Source: Sinohyriopsis cumingii
Taxonomy: Eukaryota > Mollusca > Bivalvia > Unionida > Unionidae
Direction: 5' to 3'
Length of the DNA stretch: 64,000 nucleotides
NCBI GenBank assembly: GCA_028554795.2
Contig: CM068829.1
Coordinates: 129,968,016-130,032,015 of the forward strand
The stretch's first letter is position 1. Every line of letters starts with the position of its first letter. Position numbers and translations under genes: made by a program. Positions 1 through 11,907 of the stretch are shown in pieces. The notes under the pieces are model-generated. The model worked only from the letters and a program-made list of their open reading frames with translations. It was not told the origin of the DNA and searched no databases.

Positions 1-630
1 GCCTTATGTCACATTAACTTGGGTTATGTGCTTTATGTAATTACAGATAAATAATGTGCAATAATTGGTGTTTGAACCACTTGGAGGACCAACTATTTAA
101 CAGGTCATAAACAAATATCATATACTCACTTATAAGTTGAGTCAAGCTGCAAACAATACAGATACTGATCTTCAGTCACATAATGCACTGGCAGATCATT
201 GTATATAATGTTTGTTCTACTGGTTGCTCATAACATACTGCACAGACCCAGATCTGCTAGTGCATTATGTTATGTATATTTGATTTAATTTATATCTGAT
301 TTAATTTAATTTAATTGTTTGTTAGTTTTAAATTTATAAAGCACACATGACAAAATATAAATTATAGTGCATCTTAATCCATTTAGTTCCAAGAGTTGGT
401 AGCTGCAGATTCTAATGTTATATAGAAGTTTTTTTATTTATAATGGTGACCCATCCACATAAACCAAAAATGAAACTCCAATATATTGTTTTTACTAACT
501 AAAATTTAAAAAAGAATCCTGGATTTCCAGTTTCATTCATAGGTTTCAATTCTCACCGAGCAGCATGTGGAGATTTATGCAGCATTCACAAAACAAACTG
601 CTCCAAATCCATAAAATACCAATCATGACA
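1..630. other. No gene recognised; AT-rich host DNA
   Basis: AT-rich sequence with stop codons in every frame. I see no domain, RNA gene or clear repeat. Confidence 0.5.
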
Positions 631-856
631 GGGGTCCCGAGTGGCCTAGTGGACTAAAACACTCACATTTCCGGATCACTGCCATCTCACCTCTGTGTGG
701 GTTCGAGTCTCATGCTCGTTAACATGGGTACGTGAGAAAACCTGGGTTGGTGGTGCTTCCGAGGTTTGCAAGGGTTCTTCCTCCATCAGTTATACTGGCC
801 GCCATGTATAGCCCATCTTGTGCTGAAAAATGGCATTCAACCCTACAACAACAACA
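631..856 (+). repeat. tRNA-derived SINE, family A
   Basis: The head GGTCCCGAGTGGCCTAGTGG resembles a pol III A box, and GGGTTCGAGTCTC at about 699-711 fits a B box. The body contains the conserved stretch TATACTGGCCGCCATGTATAGCC and the element ends in a CAACAACAACA tail after AAATGGCATTCAACCC. At least five other copies of the same design lie in this window (3292, 12535, 47170, 48823, 50152), which supports a dispersed SINE rather than a real tRNA gene. The short reading frames that cross it are not genes. Confidence 0.85.
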
Positions 857-2250
857 GATCATGACAAAACACACAGACAGTAAAATCAACCTGATGCCAA
901 AGCTGACAACATACCAAGTCCAAGATCCCAAGAGTGAGGTATATGCCACAACTATTAAACATTCAATACCTGAAATTCAGAAACTGTAAAATTGATTGAA
1001 ATCATGTTAGGAGTCTCTACAGCAAAAAATGACTGAGTGTTCTGTCCCATGAACAACAGCAAAAAGCATAAAGATCAACTGCTTAAATCAGAAAGCACTT
1101 TAAATGTGTATGAGCATCAACTCTACAAGTGCAATCAGTAAGGAGAACATTGCTTGAGCAACTGGACAGTGGCGGATATCAGGACTTGGAGGAAAACATT
1201 GATAAGTAAAGTGGAATTAAAATCTGAGTAAATATAGTCTGACATAGTGTTTGAAACTCTCAAGCATAAACACAGCAGACACAGTAAATTCAATACATAA
1301 CGAAAATGCATTTAAACCATCAGAACTTACTCATTACTGCAATAAAATAACATTATTTCCAATGAATATTAATAAATCTGCTGCTTAACCATTATTATTA
1401 ATCCGAGTACAGTTTTCTTTGAAAGATGATCACTCATGATGATACCAACTAAATGAAGTAAATGAACCAATCAATGTTTTGCTTCTAAATACACTCACTC
1501 ATTGATTGATAAAAAGGACACATTAACTCAAGTGTAAAAGCTTGTATTATTGTGCTGTTGATGATGTATTTTCATGTACATCTATGCATATTCATGAAAA
1601 ACAAGAAAATCTTGCTGCAAGCAGCCCAGGGTGAAAAAAACACCAAAGAGAATTTTAGTCCATGGCTAGAGGAAAAACTCATAAATTCAAGAACTTTTCC
1701 AATTTTCAACAAGTTATTTGGCAACCTTTTTATAAACTAATTTTCAGCACATAATCTAATTCTCGAAATCACTCAAGTTCTATGTGCACCATAACACAGC
1801 TTTAAACAGATTTCATAATTATTTCAGCTTCTAACAAGTGAAGCACTAGTTGGGGGTTTTAAACAAATGATTTTTTGTTCTCATAACAGTAAGGATGATT
1901 CAGTTTTAAAAGAGAAACAAGATCTCATTTATATATACTAACATTATTTACTGTCATATACTTCATTTTCACTAATTTAATAACTATTTTTACACAAGCA
2001 CTGAATCTTTATTCATTATTCAAAATATTTTTAAAAATGTTCTGCAATATCAAACACACATACACTGCCTTCCTCAAACAAAATCTGAACTGTTTAGCAA
2101 GATCACTATCTGGCAACATTGAATGAAACAAGTGTCCTCTAATGATTTGTAAAATTGCTCACGTGTATCTATAATACCCCACCTTTCAAAAGCTGAAATG
2201 TACCATTTAAGTGGCCTTTGCAAATTTAGGGAGGGGATATAGTCAAACAT
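857..2250. other. Intergenic DNA; one weak dispersed repeat
   Basis: No coding region recognised. Bases about 1130-1205 resemble bases about 4425-4505: both have GTAAGGAG, then AGCAACTGGACA, then TCAGGAC and AGGAAAA. This suggests two old copies of an unnamed repeat. Confidence 0.4.
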
Positions 2251-2252
2251 CC

Positions 2253-2492
2253 CTATGCACTAACAAGTTCCTTTTCCAGTATATTAGCAAAGTTCTTTTT
2301 CAAACAATATTTTTTGAGTTTATGCTTTATTTGCTTCGCATCTTTCATGTGCAAGTTCAGTGCATATTCCCCTTTCCTTGACATGTCTATTACATGATCA
2401 CAGACATGGCATAAGGCTATCCACTTATCTCCCTTAAAAGGTTTAATCCCTCCCTTGTATGCTTCTTCATTGCCCCAATATGAATTGTACAC
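2253..2492 (-). pseudogene. BED-like zinc finger fragment, transposase-derived
   Basis: The 79-residue minus-strand frame has W-x-A-L-C-x-x-C (residues 24-31), a middle block DMSRKGEYALNLHM and a following His/Lys-rich segment. This is the usual spacing of BED-type C2H2 fingers found at the N-terminus of hAT-type transposases and of genes derived from them. Nothing recognisable follows it on the minus strand, so it is probably an orphan exon or a remnant. It ends in FANILEKELVSA and a stop. I see no promoter, and no splice sites I would trust. A host gene exon is the alternative. Confidence 0.4.
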
Positions 2493-3291
2493 ACACTGCT
2501 TTCTGTTAATGGTTTATAGCTTGTTAATAAGCCTGGTTAGCAGATAAAATAATGTGCTTGTTTGGTATACTTTCACGGGTGCACCAGTTACCTGTAACCT
2601 CATTAAATTATTCCACCAGTAGACTGTTGTAAACACCGGTGAACTGGAACTCACAACATTCCATCTTAATTAATATATATTTCTGTTAAATCACTATTTT
2701 TCTTATATCATTATGATTATATCTTTTAGGATTTCAAGGTTTAAAAAAATTCAAGGACTTTTCAAACTCCTAGAAAAATGGCCCTTTTATCAAACTCGAG
2801 TTTCAAGAACCAAATACGAATTCAAAGTTTTAAGGACAGTGTGAACCTCGACTTACTATGACCAATAAACACGTTAATTTCATGACAGTGTCCATAGTGC
2901 TGAATACAATGATCTGAAACTAATAACTCAGAGAAAAGTCAATTCAATTAACCAACTTTTGGAATAATGCCTCAAAACTTACAACTAACAGTATACACAA
3001 AGATATAGATCTAGCTGCCCTAAACATGTAGGTTAATGACACAGATACATCAAATGCTGGTCAAAGTGACCTACTCTGATGTGATTAAATAATACTAAAT
3101 ATAAACAACTTCAATCTCTTACTTTTAACCAGTGTAATCAAAATAATGTTTATCCAAAATTTACACAAATAAAATCAGTTACATTAATTAAACAGGGTCA
3201 AAACCATGCTTTTTAACATATACTTTAACTTGATGTATTTTCCCCCATCATGATCAATTCTCAATGATAACTACTAAACTATAACTATTCT

Positions 3292-3530
3292 GTCGGGTCT
3301 TCAGTGGCTGAGCGGTTTAAAGCGCTCACTGTTACGGATCATTGAGAGCTCACCCCTGTCTGTGTGGGTTCGACCAATGTGAGTATGTAAGAAAGCTTAC
3401 CAGTAGCGTCTTGTGGGTCGGTGGTTCTTTAAAGGGTTTTCTCGGGTTCTTCCTCCACTATTTATACTGGCTGCCATGTATAGCCAATCTTGTGCTGAAA
3501 AATGGTGTTAAACCCTACAACAACAACAAC
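3292..3530 (+). repeat. tRNA-derived SINE, family A
   Basis: Same layout as the copy at 631. The A-box-like head is TCTTCAGTGGCTGAGCGG, the B-box-like part is GTGGGTTCGA near 3366, the body has TATACTGGCTGCCATGTATAGCC, and the tail is AAACCCTACAACAACAACAAC. A few small indels separate the two copies. Confidence 0.85.
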
Positions 3531-5260
3531 TATTGTCTCTTTAATAGGCCAATGCATGACACAAATTTACAGTATTTACAAAACTGGATACCATAGTTTA
3601 CCATTTTTTAGTTTGCAGGGCCAGAAAACATAGGTTTTTAATCACTGACCTAAGTCTTGCTAAGACCAGTAAACTGCCTGATGTGCATAAGCCAATAATC
3701 TGTCCGAGAACTAAATATGTAAACCCATACAGCAAAAGAGGAGGAGTAAGGACAAATGTCTAATTGACAAAAATCAGTTTCATAGTGATGTTTCACGTAC
3801 TGCAAGCTAAATCTGTCCAGTTTTTCCTGTAAAGTGTTATAAACATTTTTATTGTCAAAAAATGGACTTGCACATGCACTGATGCACTTTTATTTTATTC
3901 AGACCATTTAAGTAATTAAACAGCAGTTTATTCAATTTTACTGGGGGTCATGCCAGACAGAGAAGTGACTTCTTTTTGACATAAGTTGAACTGAGAGAAG
4001 AATGGAGAAGTGGCAGCAAAGCAAGAATACTATATATATTTGTATCAATTATATGTGTGTGTGTGCTCTTGTTCTCTTATTTGAACTTTTCCCATGTTTC
4101 TCATTATGCATTTGATATTGGTTTTAAGCAATACTAACTACAAGTTGGAACTTACATGCTGTATGTGCTTTTGAGTCTGACTAAAAATCGACCAACCCTT
4201 TGACGGAGTTTAGATAAAAAGAAATGACTTACTAAAAGAATGATTTCAGCAAAAACACTAAAGTATTCTGATTTTTACAAAAATGGTCTTGTTCAATTGC
4301 AGTTGTACTGTTCAAGATGTTTCAAGTGAGAGCTTAAGGAAAAATAATGGAGCTGTCCTTTGCTCAGGTGCACACTAGAGCATTGTAATCCACGCTTACA
4401 AAGTTAACAAGCATAAACAATTGATACACTGAGTAAGGAGGATATTGATTAGCAACTGGACAATGTCTGACCTCAGGACAGACCTTAAGGAAAATGTTGC
4501 TTTCCATGAAATATTTTAAAATCCAAATAAACAAATTACTTTTTCATATCTGAAGAGCAGCAATTACAAAGTCATATGACAAATAACATTAATAAAAATG
4601 GGGTAATTTTGGGCTCATGGAGACTGGAGTCTGGGCTTGTGGAATTGGAGTCAGAACATGTATTATTTTTAAAATCCACATCCATGGGACTGTGTCTAAA
4701 GAAAACTTTTTCTGAGCACCGTAGTTGTAGTTGATTAACTATTTATATATATTTGTAATCATGATATAATCTACATTACTTCACCACAGATGATGAACTG
4801 AAACATTAAAGTAACTGAAGCAGCATATAACAAGCACAACTATGAAAATATGGCACAATGCCAACGAATGCTGAAGATGGGGTATGTTTCTTTAATGATT
4901 AAAAAAAAATAATTTTGATAAAAGTGATTAGATAGCTTTGTTTCATTGAATAAACTTAAGTTTTTTTAACCAGCTTTGGCATTCCTCACCCACCATCACG
5001 TCACAACCAACTAAAATATATGTCACTCAACCAATGAAGACACTATACAATGCCACTTTATAGTCAAAATGTCAATCCAAAAAACATTTAGGTGGACGTA
5101 TGACAGTGTAGGACGACAGACATTTTTAGCCTGAAATGTCAAATCAAATACCACCACCACTGGCAAAGTACTCAAGGTCGGAAATAACTTTTAAATAACC
5201 CTTTACTTTAATATTATTTGTTATGGCTGTAATTAATACATAAATGCATTAAGACTAAGT
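3531..5260. other. Intergenic DNA
   Basis: AT-rich non-coding DNA with a short GT run near 4052-4063 and the second copy (about 4425-4505) of the repeat also seen near 1130. No gene recognised. Confidence 0.4.
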
Positions 5261-5266
5261 ATTCAT

Positions 5267-5524
5267 TTATTTGATATATGTACAAGTTCCAACGCAACTG
5301 TTAGTGCAACAATAAAATGGGAGGATCCAGTGATCTACAACTCCCCATCGGATTCTCAGCAAATATCGCCATTCACTCTTGAAAAACATATCAACTAACT
5401 TTCCAGAAAAGATACGCCAGTCTCCATTTGTCCCTACTAATGTTAACGTAACTGTCACAAGAAACATTCGTGTAACACCGTATAAAATACGTGCACCTGT
5501 AGCCGAAATATTGTTGGAAACCAC
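5267..5524 (-). CDS. Hypothetical short ORF, possible first exon
   Basis: An 85-residue minus-strand frame has a hydrophobic stretch (MFLVTVTLTLVG) near residues 20-31, followed by several Trp. The DNA just upstream on the minus strand (about 5700-5790) is less AT-rich and has a TGACGTCA-type site near 5725, as promoters of animal housekeeping genes often do. That makes a first coding exon possible. I do not recognise the protein, and the overlapping plus-strand frame (5379-5570) is equally open, so this could be chance. Confidence 0.2.
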   Translation of the reverse strand: MVSNNISATGARILYGVTRMFLVTVTLTLVGTNGDWRIFSGKLVDMFFKSEWRYLLRIRWGVVDHWILPFYCCTNSCVGTCTYIK

Positions 5525-6106
5525 CGACTCGCATATCGGAAAAGAAAAGCTATCCCACCTGAAAAAATAAGTCGTCTACATGCAGTGCACGTGTGTTTAC
5601 AATTCTTCATGCCCGACTCGAGATTTATGCATAGTGAAAAAACACATACTCACGAGAACAATGAAAACACAGCTATTTACACAATTTCTGATTCGAACCT
5701 TTCTCTGTCAGACATGATGGCCAGTGACGTCATTGATTGTCATGTGATCCATCACGAGAAATATTTCTTCAGCGTTATGTAAACGCTCAACTTCGATATA
5801 CCGCACAACAAGCTCTTCGTGGTCAATGACCTTAATACCTCCAACGTTTCTTTTCTTACGAAAAGTTTATTTTTCATAACATTTATAGTTGAATAAATCC
5901 TGTTAAGGTTAGTTATTTTGTCTGAGATTTTTTATTTTCGAGTTTGTGAATTTATTTTCTTTTTATGAGGGTGGGGTGGGGATATTTTTTATTTTGATTT
6001 TGTTTGTGTGTGTGATTGATTGATTGATTACTTGGACCAACCCTACTAACCATAACCCTGACGACTGCCTGCATATGGTCGAATGCCTTTCTAGTCACTA
6101 CCTCCT

Positions 6107-6901
6107 TTGCCTCAGTCGGACACAAGCGTGCAACGCGCGCATGAAATACCAAACATAAATAAAAACAAAAATAGGGCGACTGAGGCCATTCTGATCACAC
6201 AAAGACTTTCTCATTCACATCCTTTACCTCAAACAATAAATATCAGCAGCACCAACATTAATTTCACACAGTCAGTACGAAACCTAGGTGTTACTCTGGA
6301 CAGTACTCTCACATTGCACCAACATGTCATGAACATACGCAAGGCTGCATATCTTGAGCTGAGACGCATCAACTCAATTCGCAAATATCTTTCAGTTGGT
6401 GCCACTAAAGCACTTGTGTGTTCATTAGTACTTTCAAGACTGGTCTATTGTAACTCAGTTATGTCTGGTTCATCTCAATATCTACTCCAGAAACTTCAAA
6501 AAGTTCAAAACACAGCTGCTCGGATCATACTTAGAGTACCACGATCAGAGAACACCTCCCCGCTGCTCTGTACCCTACACTGGCTATCCATTCAATCCAG
6601 TATCAAACACAAAATTTGTTCTCTGTGCTACGTTTCACTGTCGGACTCTAGTCCAACATACCTATCCGACCTCACCCATGTGTATACAACAGCAAGATAC
6701 TTACGCTCCTCTTCTGACAATCGTATACTCATTATTCCCACTATGAAAACAAAGTCATATAAACAGCGTTCTTTTGCATACCAGGGCCCAGCAACGTGGA
6801 ATGAATTGCCCACTGAACGTAGACACAAAAACACCGTGATCACATTCAGGGGGGTCTCAAAACTCACTTATTTCGACTGCAAGAACAAACTTAAAGACTA
6901 A
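6107..6901 (+). pseudogene. LINE reverse transcriptase, C-terminal fragment
   Basis: This is the coding part of the truncated LINE, open for 264 codons. The first ~20 codons (6107-6170) do not look like LINE protein and are probably host sequence upstream of the truncation. The remainder matches the thumb/connection region of non-LTR retrotransposon polyproteins. It ends with FAYQGPATWNELP, a block typical of the C-terminus of these proteins, then a Cys- and Lys-rich tail. It cannot be active alone because it has no endonuclease and no RT active site. Confidence 0.75.
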
Positions 6902-7085
6902 TAATGTTTCCTACCTTAAATATTCTCAGCATGTTTTTAATGTTTTCTAATTTCATGGTGTTTGTTTTTGTAATCATATCATTATTTTTTTTTATATCTT
7001 ATAGGTGTTGTCTAATGTTGTAAAGCGCCTAGAGCTTCTAAAGATTAGGCGCTATACAAAGTCCTCATTATTATTATTATTATTA
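6175..7085 (+). mobile_element. 5'-truncated non-LTR retrotransposon (LINE), RT C-terminal end plus 3' UTR
   Basis: The reading frame ending at 6901 holds the segment just after a reverse transcriptase core: LGVTLDSTL near the start, then KALVCSLVLSRLVYCN, then LQKVQNTAARIIL and LHWLSI. These are hallmark blocks of CR1/L2/Jockey-like LINE proteins. The RT catalytic core and endonuclease are missing, so the copy is 5'-truncated. The 3' UTR ends in TAAAGCGCCTAGAGC, then GGCGCTATACAAAGT and an (ATT)n tail at about 7068-7085. The same 3' end recurs inverted at 15943-16165. Confidence 0.8.
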
Positions 7086-7348
7086 ATATTATCTACAACG
7101 TACCCTATCTACTAGAATTTTGACGATTGTTAGGACAACGGAAAATTTTACAATTTGTTTTGATTTGACCCAATTGCATGGTAGCTAACACATTATTGGC
7201 ATTTTTTTATTGTCCATTAGTACAACTAGACTAAATTTGACTAAGTACGGACTGACGTTCTTGGGAGTGCACGACATCCATGGCTGGCTTGCCGAGTTCC
7301 TTGCCCTCTTGCCTCCCTCGGACATCGTATAACGGCGGAACATTAAGC

Positions 7349-7502
7349 ATCCCGCTGTACTGGAATAAACCCGTCGCACATGCCCTTCTGGGCGCACGCG
7401 ACGTAAATCCAATCAGTCAATCAATCAAAAAAGAAACTTGGATTTACGTCGCGTGCGCCCAAAAGGGTATGTGCTAAGGGTTTACTTCCGCACAGCGGGA
7501 TG
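7349..7502. repeat. Long inverted repeat (stem about 64 bp, loop about 27 bp)
   Basis: Bases 7349-7411 (CATCCCGCTGTACTGG... ending CGCGACGTAAATCCA) are the near-exact reverse complement of 7439-7502 (TGGATTTACGTCGCGTG... ending GCACAGCGGGATG). The spacer is short and contains ATCAGTCAATCAATC. The arms differ by a few bases. It could be the fused ends of a MITE or a foldback element. Confidence 0.75.
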
Positions 7503-8660
7503 TAAAATTTTCCTGGGGGAAGGAATTAGTGCCACATTCCCCAGGCGTTTATGTGCTCAAGAAGCACTGCTGATTTAGCCGTCAGGTCGTAGGACTATAT
7601 GTCCCTAACGACCTGAATGAAGGGCTTTCATGAGTGGGATTGGGGGGGGGGGGCACCAGACAGATCCCCCCCCCCGCCAAAGGTGGAAATTGTTTATGTG
7701 TTGGTGTTTCCCCCGAAGGTGTGTTGTGGTGTTGTGTGTATATTTTTATGAAAAAGAATTTTGAAATTTTATTTTTTATAAATTTTTTGGGGGTATTTCT
7801 AATTTATCCCTAGTGTATCTATGTGGTTGTTCATCCGAGAATGATTTGTATTACCTTCTCGGCATTCCTTCCCTAGTTCTTTATAGTTGACCCTGCTAGG
7901 GGTCACCTATGTCCGGTGTATGATATATGTGTGTGCTATATGTTGTGATTGATATTTTTGTTTCCATGTCGGGACAGCAGATTTTTGTCAGATTTGAACC
8001 CAGTTGTCCTATCTTCTCCCGTGATCATGTTTTCACTGGGAGATTTATGTAATTTTTAATTTTGGCGAGTTAGCGTTGTACTAATATATGAAACTAAAAC
8101 CTTAGTGGTTTGTGTGTGTGTACTCGTGGGTGTCGCTCTAGCATGTCTCATAAGATTAACTGTGCTCGAGGTGGGGTCGATAATTTGTTTATTTTTTGTA
8201 TTTCACCCATCTCGAGCAGGTTATCTTTCATTTAGTTATCTGCCAAAATTTCCAAATTATTTTTAAATAGAATTTTTTTATTATTTCCCCTTGAAGGGTG
8301 TGTAGTACAATAAGGGAGCTGTACTAGGGTTAGTATAGAGAAATAATGTAATAGAGCTGAATATTGTTTGTATATCTATAGATATTTCACCCATGGGGGT
8401 GTTTTCCAAACTCTTCCATGGGCCTATTCACTTCGCATAGCGCCATGTGACGTAGCCCATGGCGTCCTAGTACCGTACTTTCCTCGTGGGTGGTCCCTTT
8501 CATTTTATTTGGTTATGTATGTAACTGTTGTATTTTTTATTGAAGTAAAGGTGCAGTGTATTTATTTTCCTATTACTATTACTTGGCCACAGGCCCTCAT
8601 GGTTGTTACAATATATTCAGTAATTTTGTATAATGTATTTTTATTAAAGTTTCCATCTAG
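7503..8660. other. Probable 3' region of the minus-strand LINE, or flanking repeats
   Basis: No open protein signal. The stretch has homopolymer G and C runs at 7649-7675. It lies downstream (minus strand) of LINE coding remnants and may be its 3' UTR, but I cannot place the end. Confidence 0.3.
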
Positions 8661-8662
8661 GT

Positions 8663-9025
8663 TTAAAATATTCTGTTTTTGAACACGTCATTTTTATATA
8701 TTTCTGCTATTGTCTTTATTCTGTTTTCTTTTGATTGGGGACATTGCGTCATTGTATGTAATTTACTAAATGGTCCAACTTTACACAGTGGACATTTTGG
8801 CGGTACTCTGACCATATGCCGTCTCACTGCAGCCTCTCCCGTCAACCATGCATCATGCATGTATTTGAAGCAGAGGCTTTGAATTTTCAGGGAGTCTAGT
8901 TTCGACCAGTGCACCCTTGCTCTGTTCCAGTTGACATGTATATTCTCCATTTCTATTTTACATTTTATTTTTCCTGTTATGTCTTCCTTATCCAATTGTA
9001 CGTAAGTGTTTCCTCCCTGTCCCAT
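8663..9025 (-). pseudogene. LINE polyprotein C-terminus with zinc-knuckle-like motif
   Basis: The frame contains W-x-x-A-R-V-H-W-S-K-L, then CPLCKVG..., a His about 13 residues after the second Cys, and a final Cys (TMTQCPQ). This C-x2-C-x(n)-H-x(n)-C pattern is common at the C-terminus of L1/Tx1-like polyproteins. Position and strand fit the LINE. Confidence 0.55.
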
Positions 9026-9109
9026 AGATCTTTCATATCCCTGTATTTAAGTAAAAGTTCCTTTATGCCTCTGAATTTTCTTGGTATTTCTAATTTTTTT
9101 GTAAGTTTA

Positions 9110-9114
<5 letters not shown>

Positions 9115-9185
<71 letters not shown>
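9115..9185. repeat. (TA)n microsatellite inside the LINE
   Basis: An uninterrupted TA tract of about 71 bp lies between two coding remnants of the LINE. Confidence 0.95.
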
Positions 9186-9187
<2 letters not shown>

Positions 9188-9189
9188 TG

Positions 9190-9503
9190 TTTCTTAGTGT
9201 AAAACCAAACCAATAAATATAGATCCCCTCCCAAGGTGATTTAGGTTCTGCTTCTAGCCTTTTGAATCTATTTAAAATATTAGTGACTTTAAGTAGTATG
9301 GGGCGAGGTAAGGCTAGCCCCCACCCCCTTTCCCTGGCCCTATAGAGAGTTTCCTTATTTATATAATGCATCTTAAAGTCCCATATGTAATCTATTATTT
9401 TATTATCTATTTTGTTTAATGTATTATTGCTAATGTCTGTGGATTTTAGGATATAGTATAAATTCGCGTACATGTATATTTTTGCCACTTGGACTCGCTC
9501 CAT
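9190..9503 (-). pseudogene. LINE polyprotein, region after RT
   Basis: The frame has KIDNKIIDYIWD, then ARERGWGLALPRPILLK. These blocks sit downstream of RT in L1-like LINEs (F-x-W motif followed by GGLGLP-like motif). The C-terminal end runs into the TA repeat. It is one piece of the larger broken polyprotein. Confidence 0.6.
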
Positions 9504-9606
9504 GAGGCATAACGGTGTTAGTGCCCAGACATTCGCGTTTTTTCTAATTTCCTCTTCCGTTTTTTTTTACAGTTTTCCTTTTCCTCGTCTACTCCAAAAT
9601 AAATAC

Positions 9607-10119
9607 CTAATGCTTTGACTCTTTTTCTAATCGGGTGTGGGGCAATCCAGAGTGGTTTCCCCGCCAGTTCCCTATTTTCAGAATTTCTGTTTTATCGTGG
9701 TTGATTTGAGATCCTGATGCTTTTCCAAATTTTTCAAATTCCTTAATTAAGTGTTTAAAGGAATTTTGATCTCCTATAAAGTTTGTACAATCATCGGCGT
9801 GCTGTAGCATTTTTACCTCTTCTTTTATATTTGGAACTTTTATACCTATTATGTCTTTGTTAAGTTGTATGCTTATACATAGCATTTCGATTGCTATTAC
9901 GTATAATAGCATTGATAGTGGGCAACCTTGCCTCACTGATCGTTTGATATCAAATTTATCTGTCATAGCTCCATTTACCTGTACTCTTGAGGCTATTGTA
10001 TTATACATGATGTTATTCCATTTTCGGAAATTACTTCCGAAACCAAATTTTTCTAAGACTTTTTGTATGTAGTTATGTGCCAATCTGTCGAATGCCTTTT
10101 CTTGCTCAAAAAGTACCAA
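9607..10119 (-). pseudogene. LINE reverse transcriptase, catalytic half
   Basis: The fragment begins at the first catalytic block (EKAFDRL, the D of motif A), followed by VNGAMTDKF, SVRQGCPLSMLLY (motif B, RQGCPLS) and QHADDCTNFI (the ADD box of motif C, usually FADD). Then comes EFEKFGKASGSQINHDKTEI, a block typical of LINE RTs. Catalytic Asp residues are present, but the frame is broken on both sides. Confidence 0.85.
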
Positions 10120-10169
10120 AAGAGCTTTTTGTCCACTTTCTGTTATATAGTCTATGAGTGTTTTTATAC

Positions 10170-10586
10170 TCAGTACATTGTTTTGTATATCCCTACCTTT
10201 GGTCCACCTTTTTGATTATTGTTAATAATGTTTTCCATTCCCTTTTTAACTCTATTTGCTAATAATTTGCTTAATATTTTATAATCCATATTCAAGAGGG
10301 AGATGGGCCTCCATTTTTTAAGATCTTCCCTGTCCTTAATCCCTTTATATATTAATATTATGATCACTTCCCTCATGCTTTCTGTCATTGTTTTATTTCT
10401 GAGTAATATGTTGTTATATAACCATTCTAGAATGGGTGACAACTCCCCGCAGAACTTCATGTAGAAGTCTGAGGAGAGTCCGTCTCCACCTGGGAATTTT
10501 CCTTTATTAAATGATTGGATACTTTTAATTATTTCTTCTTGCGAGATGAAATCATCACATAAGTTTTTATGTTCTGTTGATATCAT
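10170..10586 (-). pseudogene. LINE reverse transcriptase, N-terminal fingers
   Basis: The fragment includes FNKGKFPGGDGLSSDFYMKF (the usual 'K.PG.DGL..EFYK' block), LYNNIL, IILIYKGIKDREDLKKWRP and ISLLNMDYKILSKLLANR (RPISLLN..YKI...L..R). These are the classic motifs before the RT active site. A frameshift separates this part from the catalytic half. Confidence 0.85.
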
Positions 10587-11224
10587 CTCGCATTCGATGT
10601 CTTGTAGATATTCCTCAATTCTACCATCTACAATTCCTTGTGTTTTGTATAAATTGCTGTAAAATAAAATTCTTTTATGTGTTCCATTATTTCGGTTTTG
10701 TCTGTAGTTGTCTTATTTCCCTTAATTTTTAGGCTGTCTAAAGTTTCCTCTCCCCCTTTCCTTATTTCTTCACGTTTGTACAGGCCCTCTGCTTTTTTTA
10801 TATTTCTGTATATTTCCCTGTTCTAATTTCTCTACCCCGCATTTCCTCCTCTATTATTTTAGAAAATCTAATTTTAAGTTTTGTATCTAATTCTATTGTG
10901 TTGCTTTTCTGATGTTGTAGTTGTATTGCCTCTTTTTCCATTTGTAGTTTTCTTACTTCTTATTTTTGAAAATTTGATCGCTATCTTTTTAAATCTTTTC
11001 TTTAGTAACTCCCATTCCTGAATTATATCTCTATTTCCATTTTCCTTAAATGTATTTATTTCCTTTTTGTTTTCATTTATAAAGTCAAGATCTTTCAGTA
11101 AGCTATTATTAAACATCCACCTTCCTTTACCCCACTTTCTGTTATTTTTAAGTTATAGTCTCATATAAACAAGTTTATGGTCCGAAATTTTCAAGTCCGT
11201 AATCCCCGCTTCTCTATGTATTTT

Positions 11225-11530
11225 TTAATTAAAATTTGTACATAAGAATTTATCCAATCTACTTCCTTTGTTTATTTTATAGTAAAAAGTGTATTCCTTC
11301 CTTGGCATATTTAAGTACCTGTATATATCCGTAAATTTGTGTCTTTTTATGAAGTTTTCTATTTCTGGTTTGATCCTGATATCATTGGTTGTTAATTCCC
11401 CTTTCCTATCTATGTTATCCCCTACCCAGTTAAAATCCCCACCTAATATTATGTTTTCCATAGTATACTTTTCTAGATAATTTGTTAATTTGTCTAGGAA
11501 TTCTTTTTTATGGTTCATTTTTGCCGGCAT
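11225..11530 (-). pseudogene. LINE apurinic endonuclease, C-terminal part
   Basis: The block IILGGDFNWV (G-G-D-F-N, a catalytic Asp and Asn of the exonuclease/endonuclease/phosphatase fold) is clear, followed by RLDKFLCTN (S/R-R-L-D, another family block). This would nick target DNA for target-primed reverse transcription. It is broken from its N-terminal half. Confidence 0.8.
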
Positions 11531-11724
11531 ATATAAATTTATAAAATGGATCTTTTCAATAATTATATGTAAAAGTCTACCTTTAAAATATTTCCTTTCA
11601 TCAACCCTTTCCCAATTTACTCCTTTTTTATTTTTTATTAATGTAGCTACCCCCTCCCCTTATATCATTTCCTTCGTAATCATTAGTTAATAGAATCCCG
11701 TTTAATTGATTTTCACATGACACT

Positions 11725-11907
11725 TTAACTTCTTTCGTGAAACCATTGTGTTTCTTGGAAGAATAAAACGTCATATTTCAAATCATTTCCGAATTTTAGT
11801 AGTTTGTCCTTATTTATTCCATTTACATTTATATACAAAACTTGGAAGTTTGTTCCTTCCATTTTTTTATCTCTCTCCAGGTTGTCGCAGTAATGGTTAT
11901 TCTTCAC
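11725..11907 (-). pseudogene. LINE apurinic endonuclease, N-terminal part
   Basis: LYINVNGINKDKL (N-V-N-G-I, usual 'N(V/I)NG(L/I)') is followed by DVLFFQETQW (the Q-E-T-x catalytic Glu). These are the first motifs of the LINE endonuclease. A frameshift separates it from the 11225-11530 piece. Confidence 0.8.

Noticed and set aside
631..730. Possible functional tRNA gene in the SINE head
   Set aside because: The A and B boxes are there, but the cloverleaf is not complete and the same head with the same body and CAA tail occurs many times.
8368..8882. Plus-strand open frames opposite the LINE C-terminus
   Set aside because: Complementary shadows of a better supported minus-strand LINE protein. 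No domain seen.
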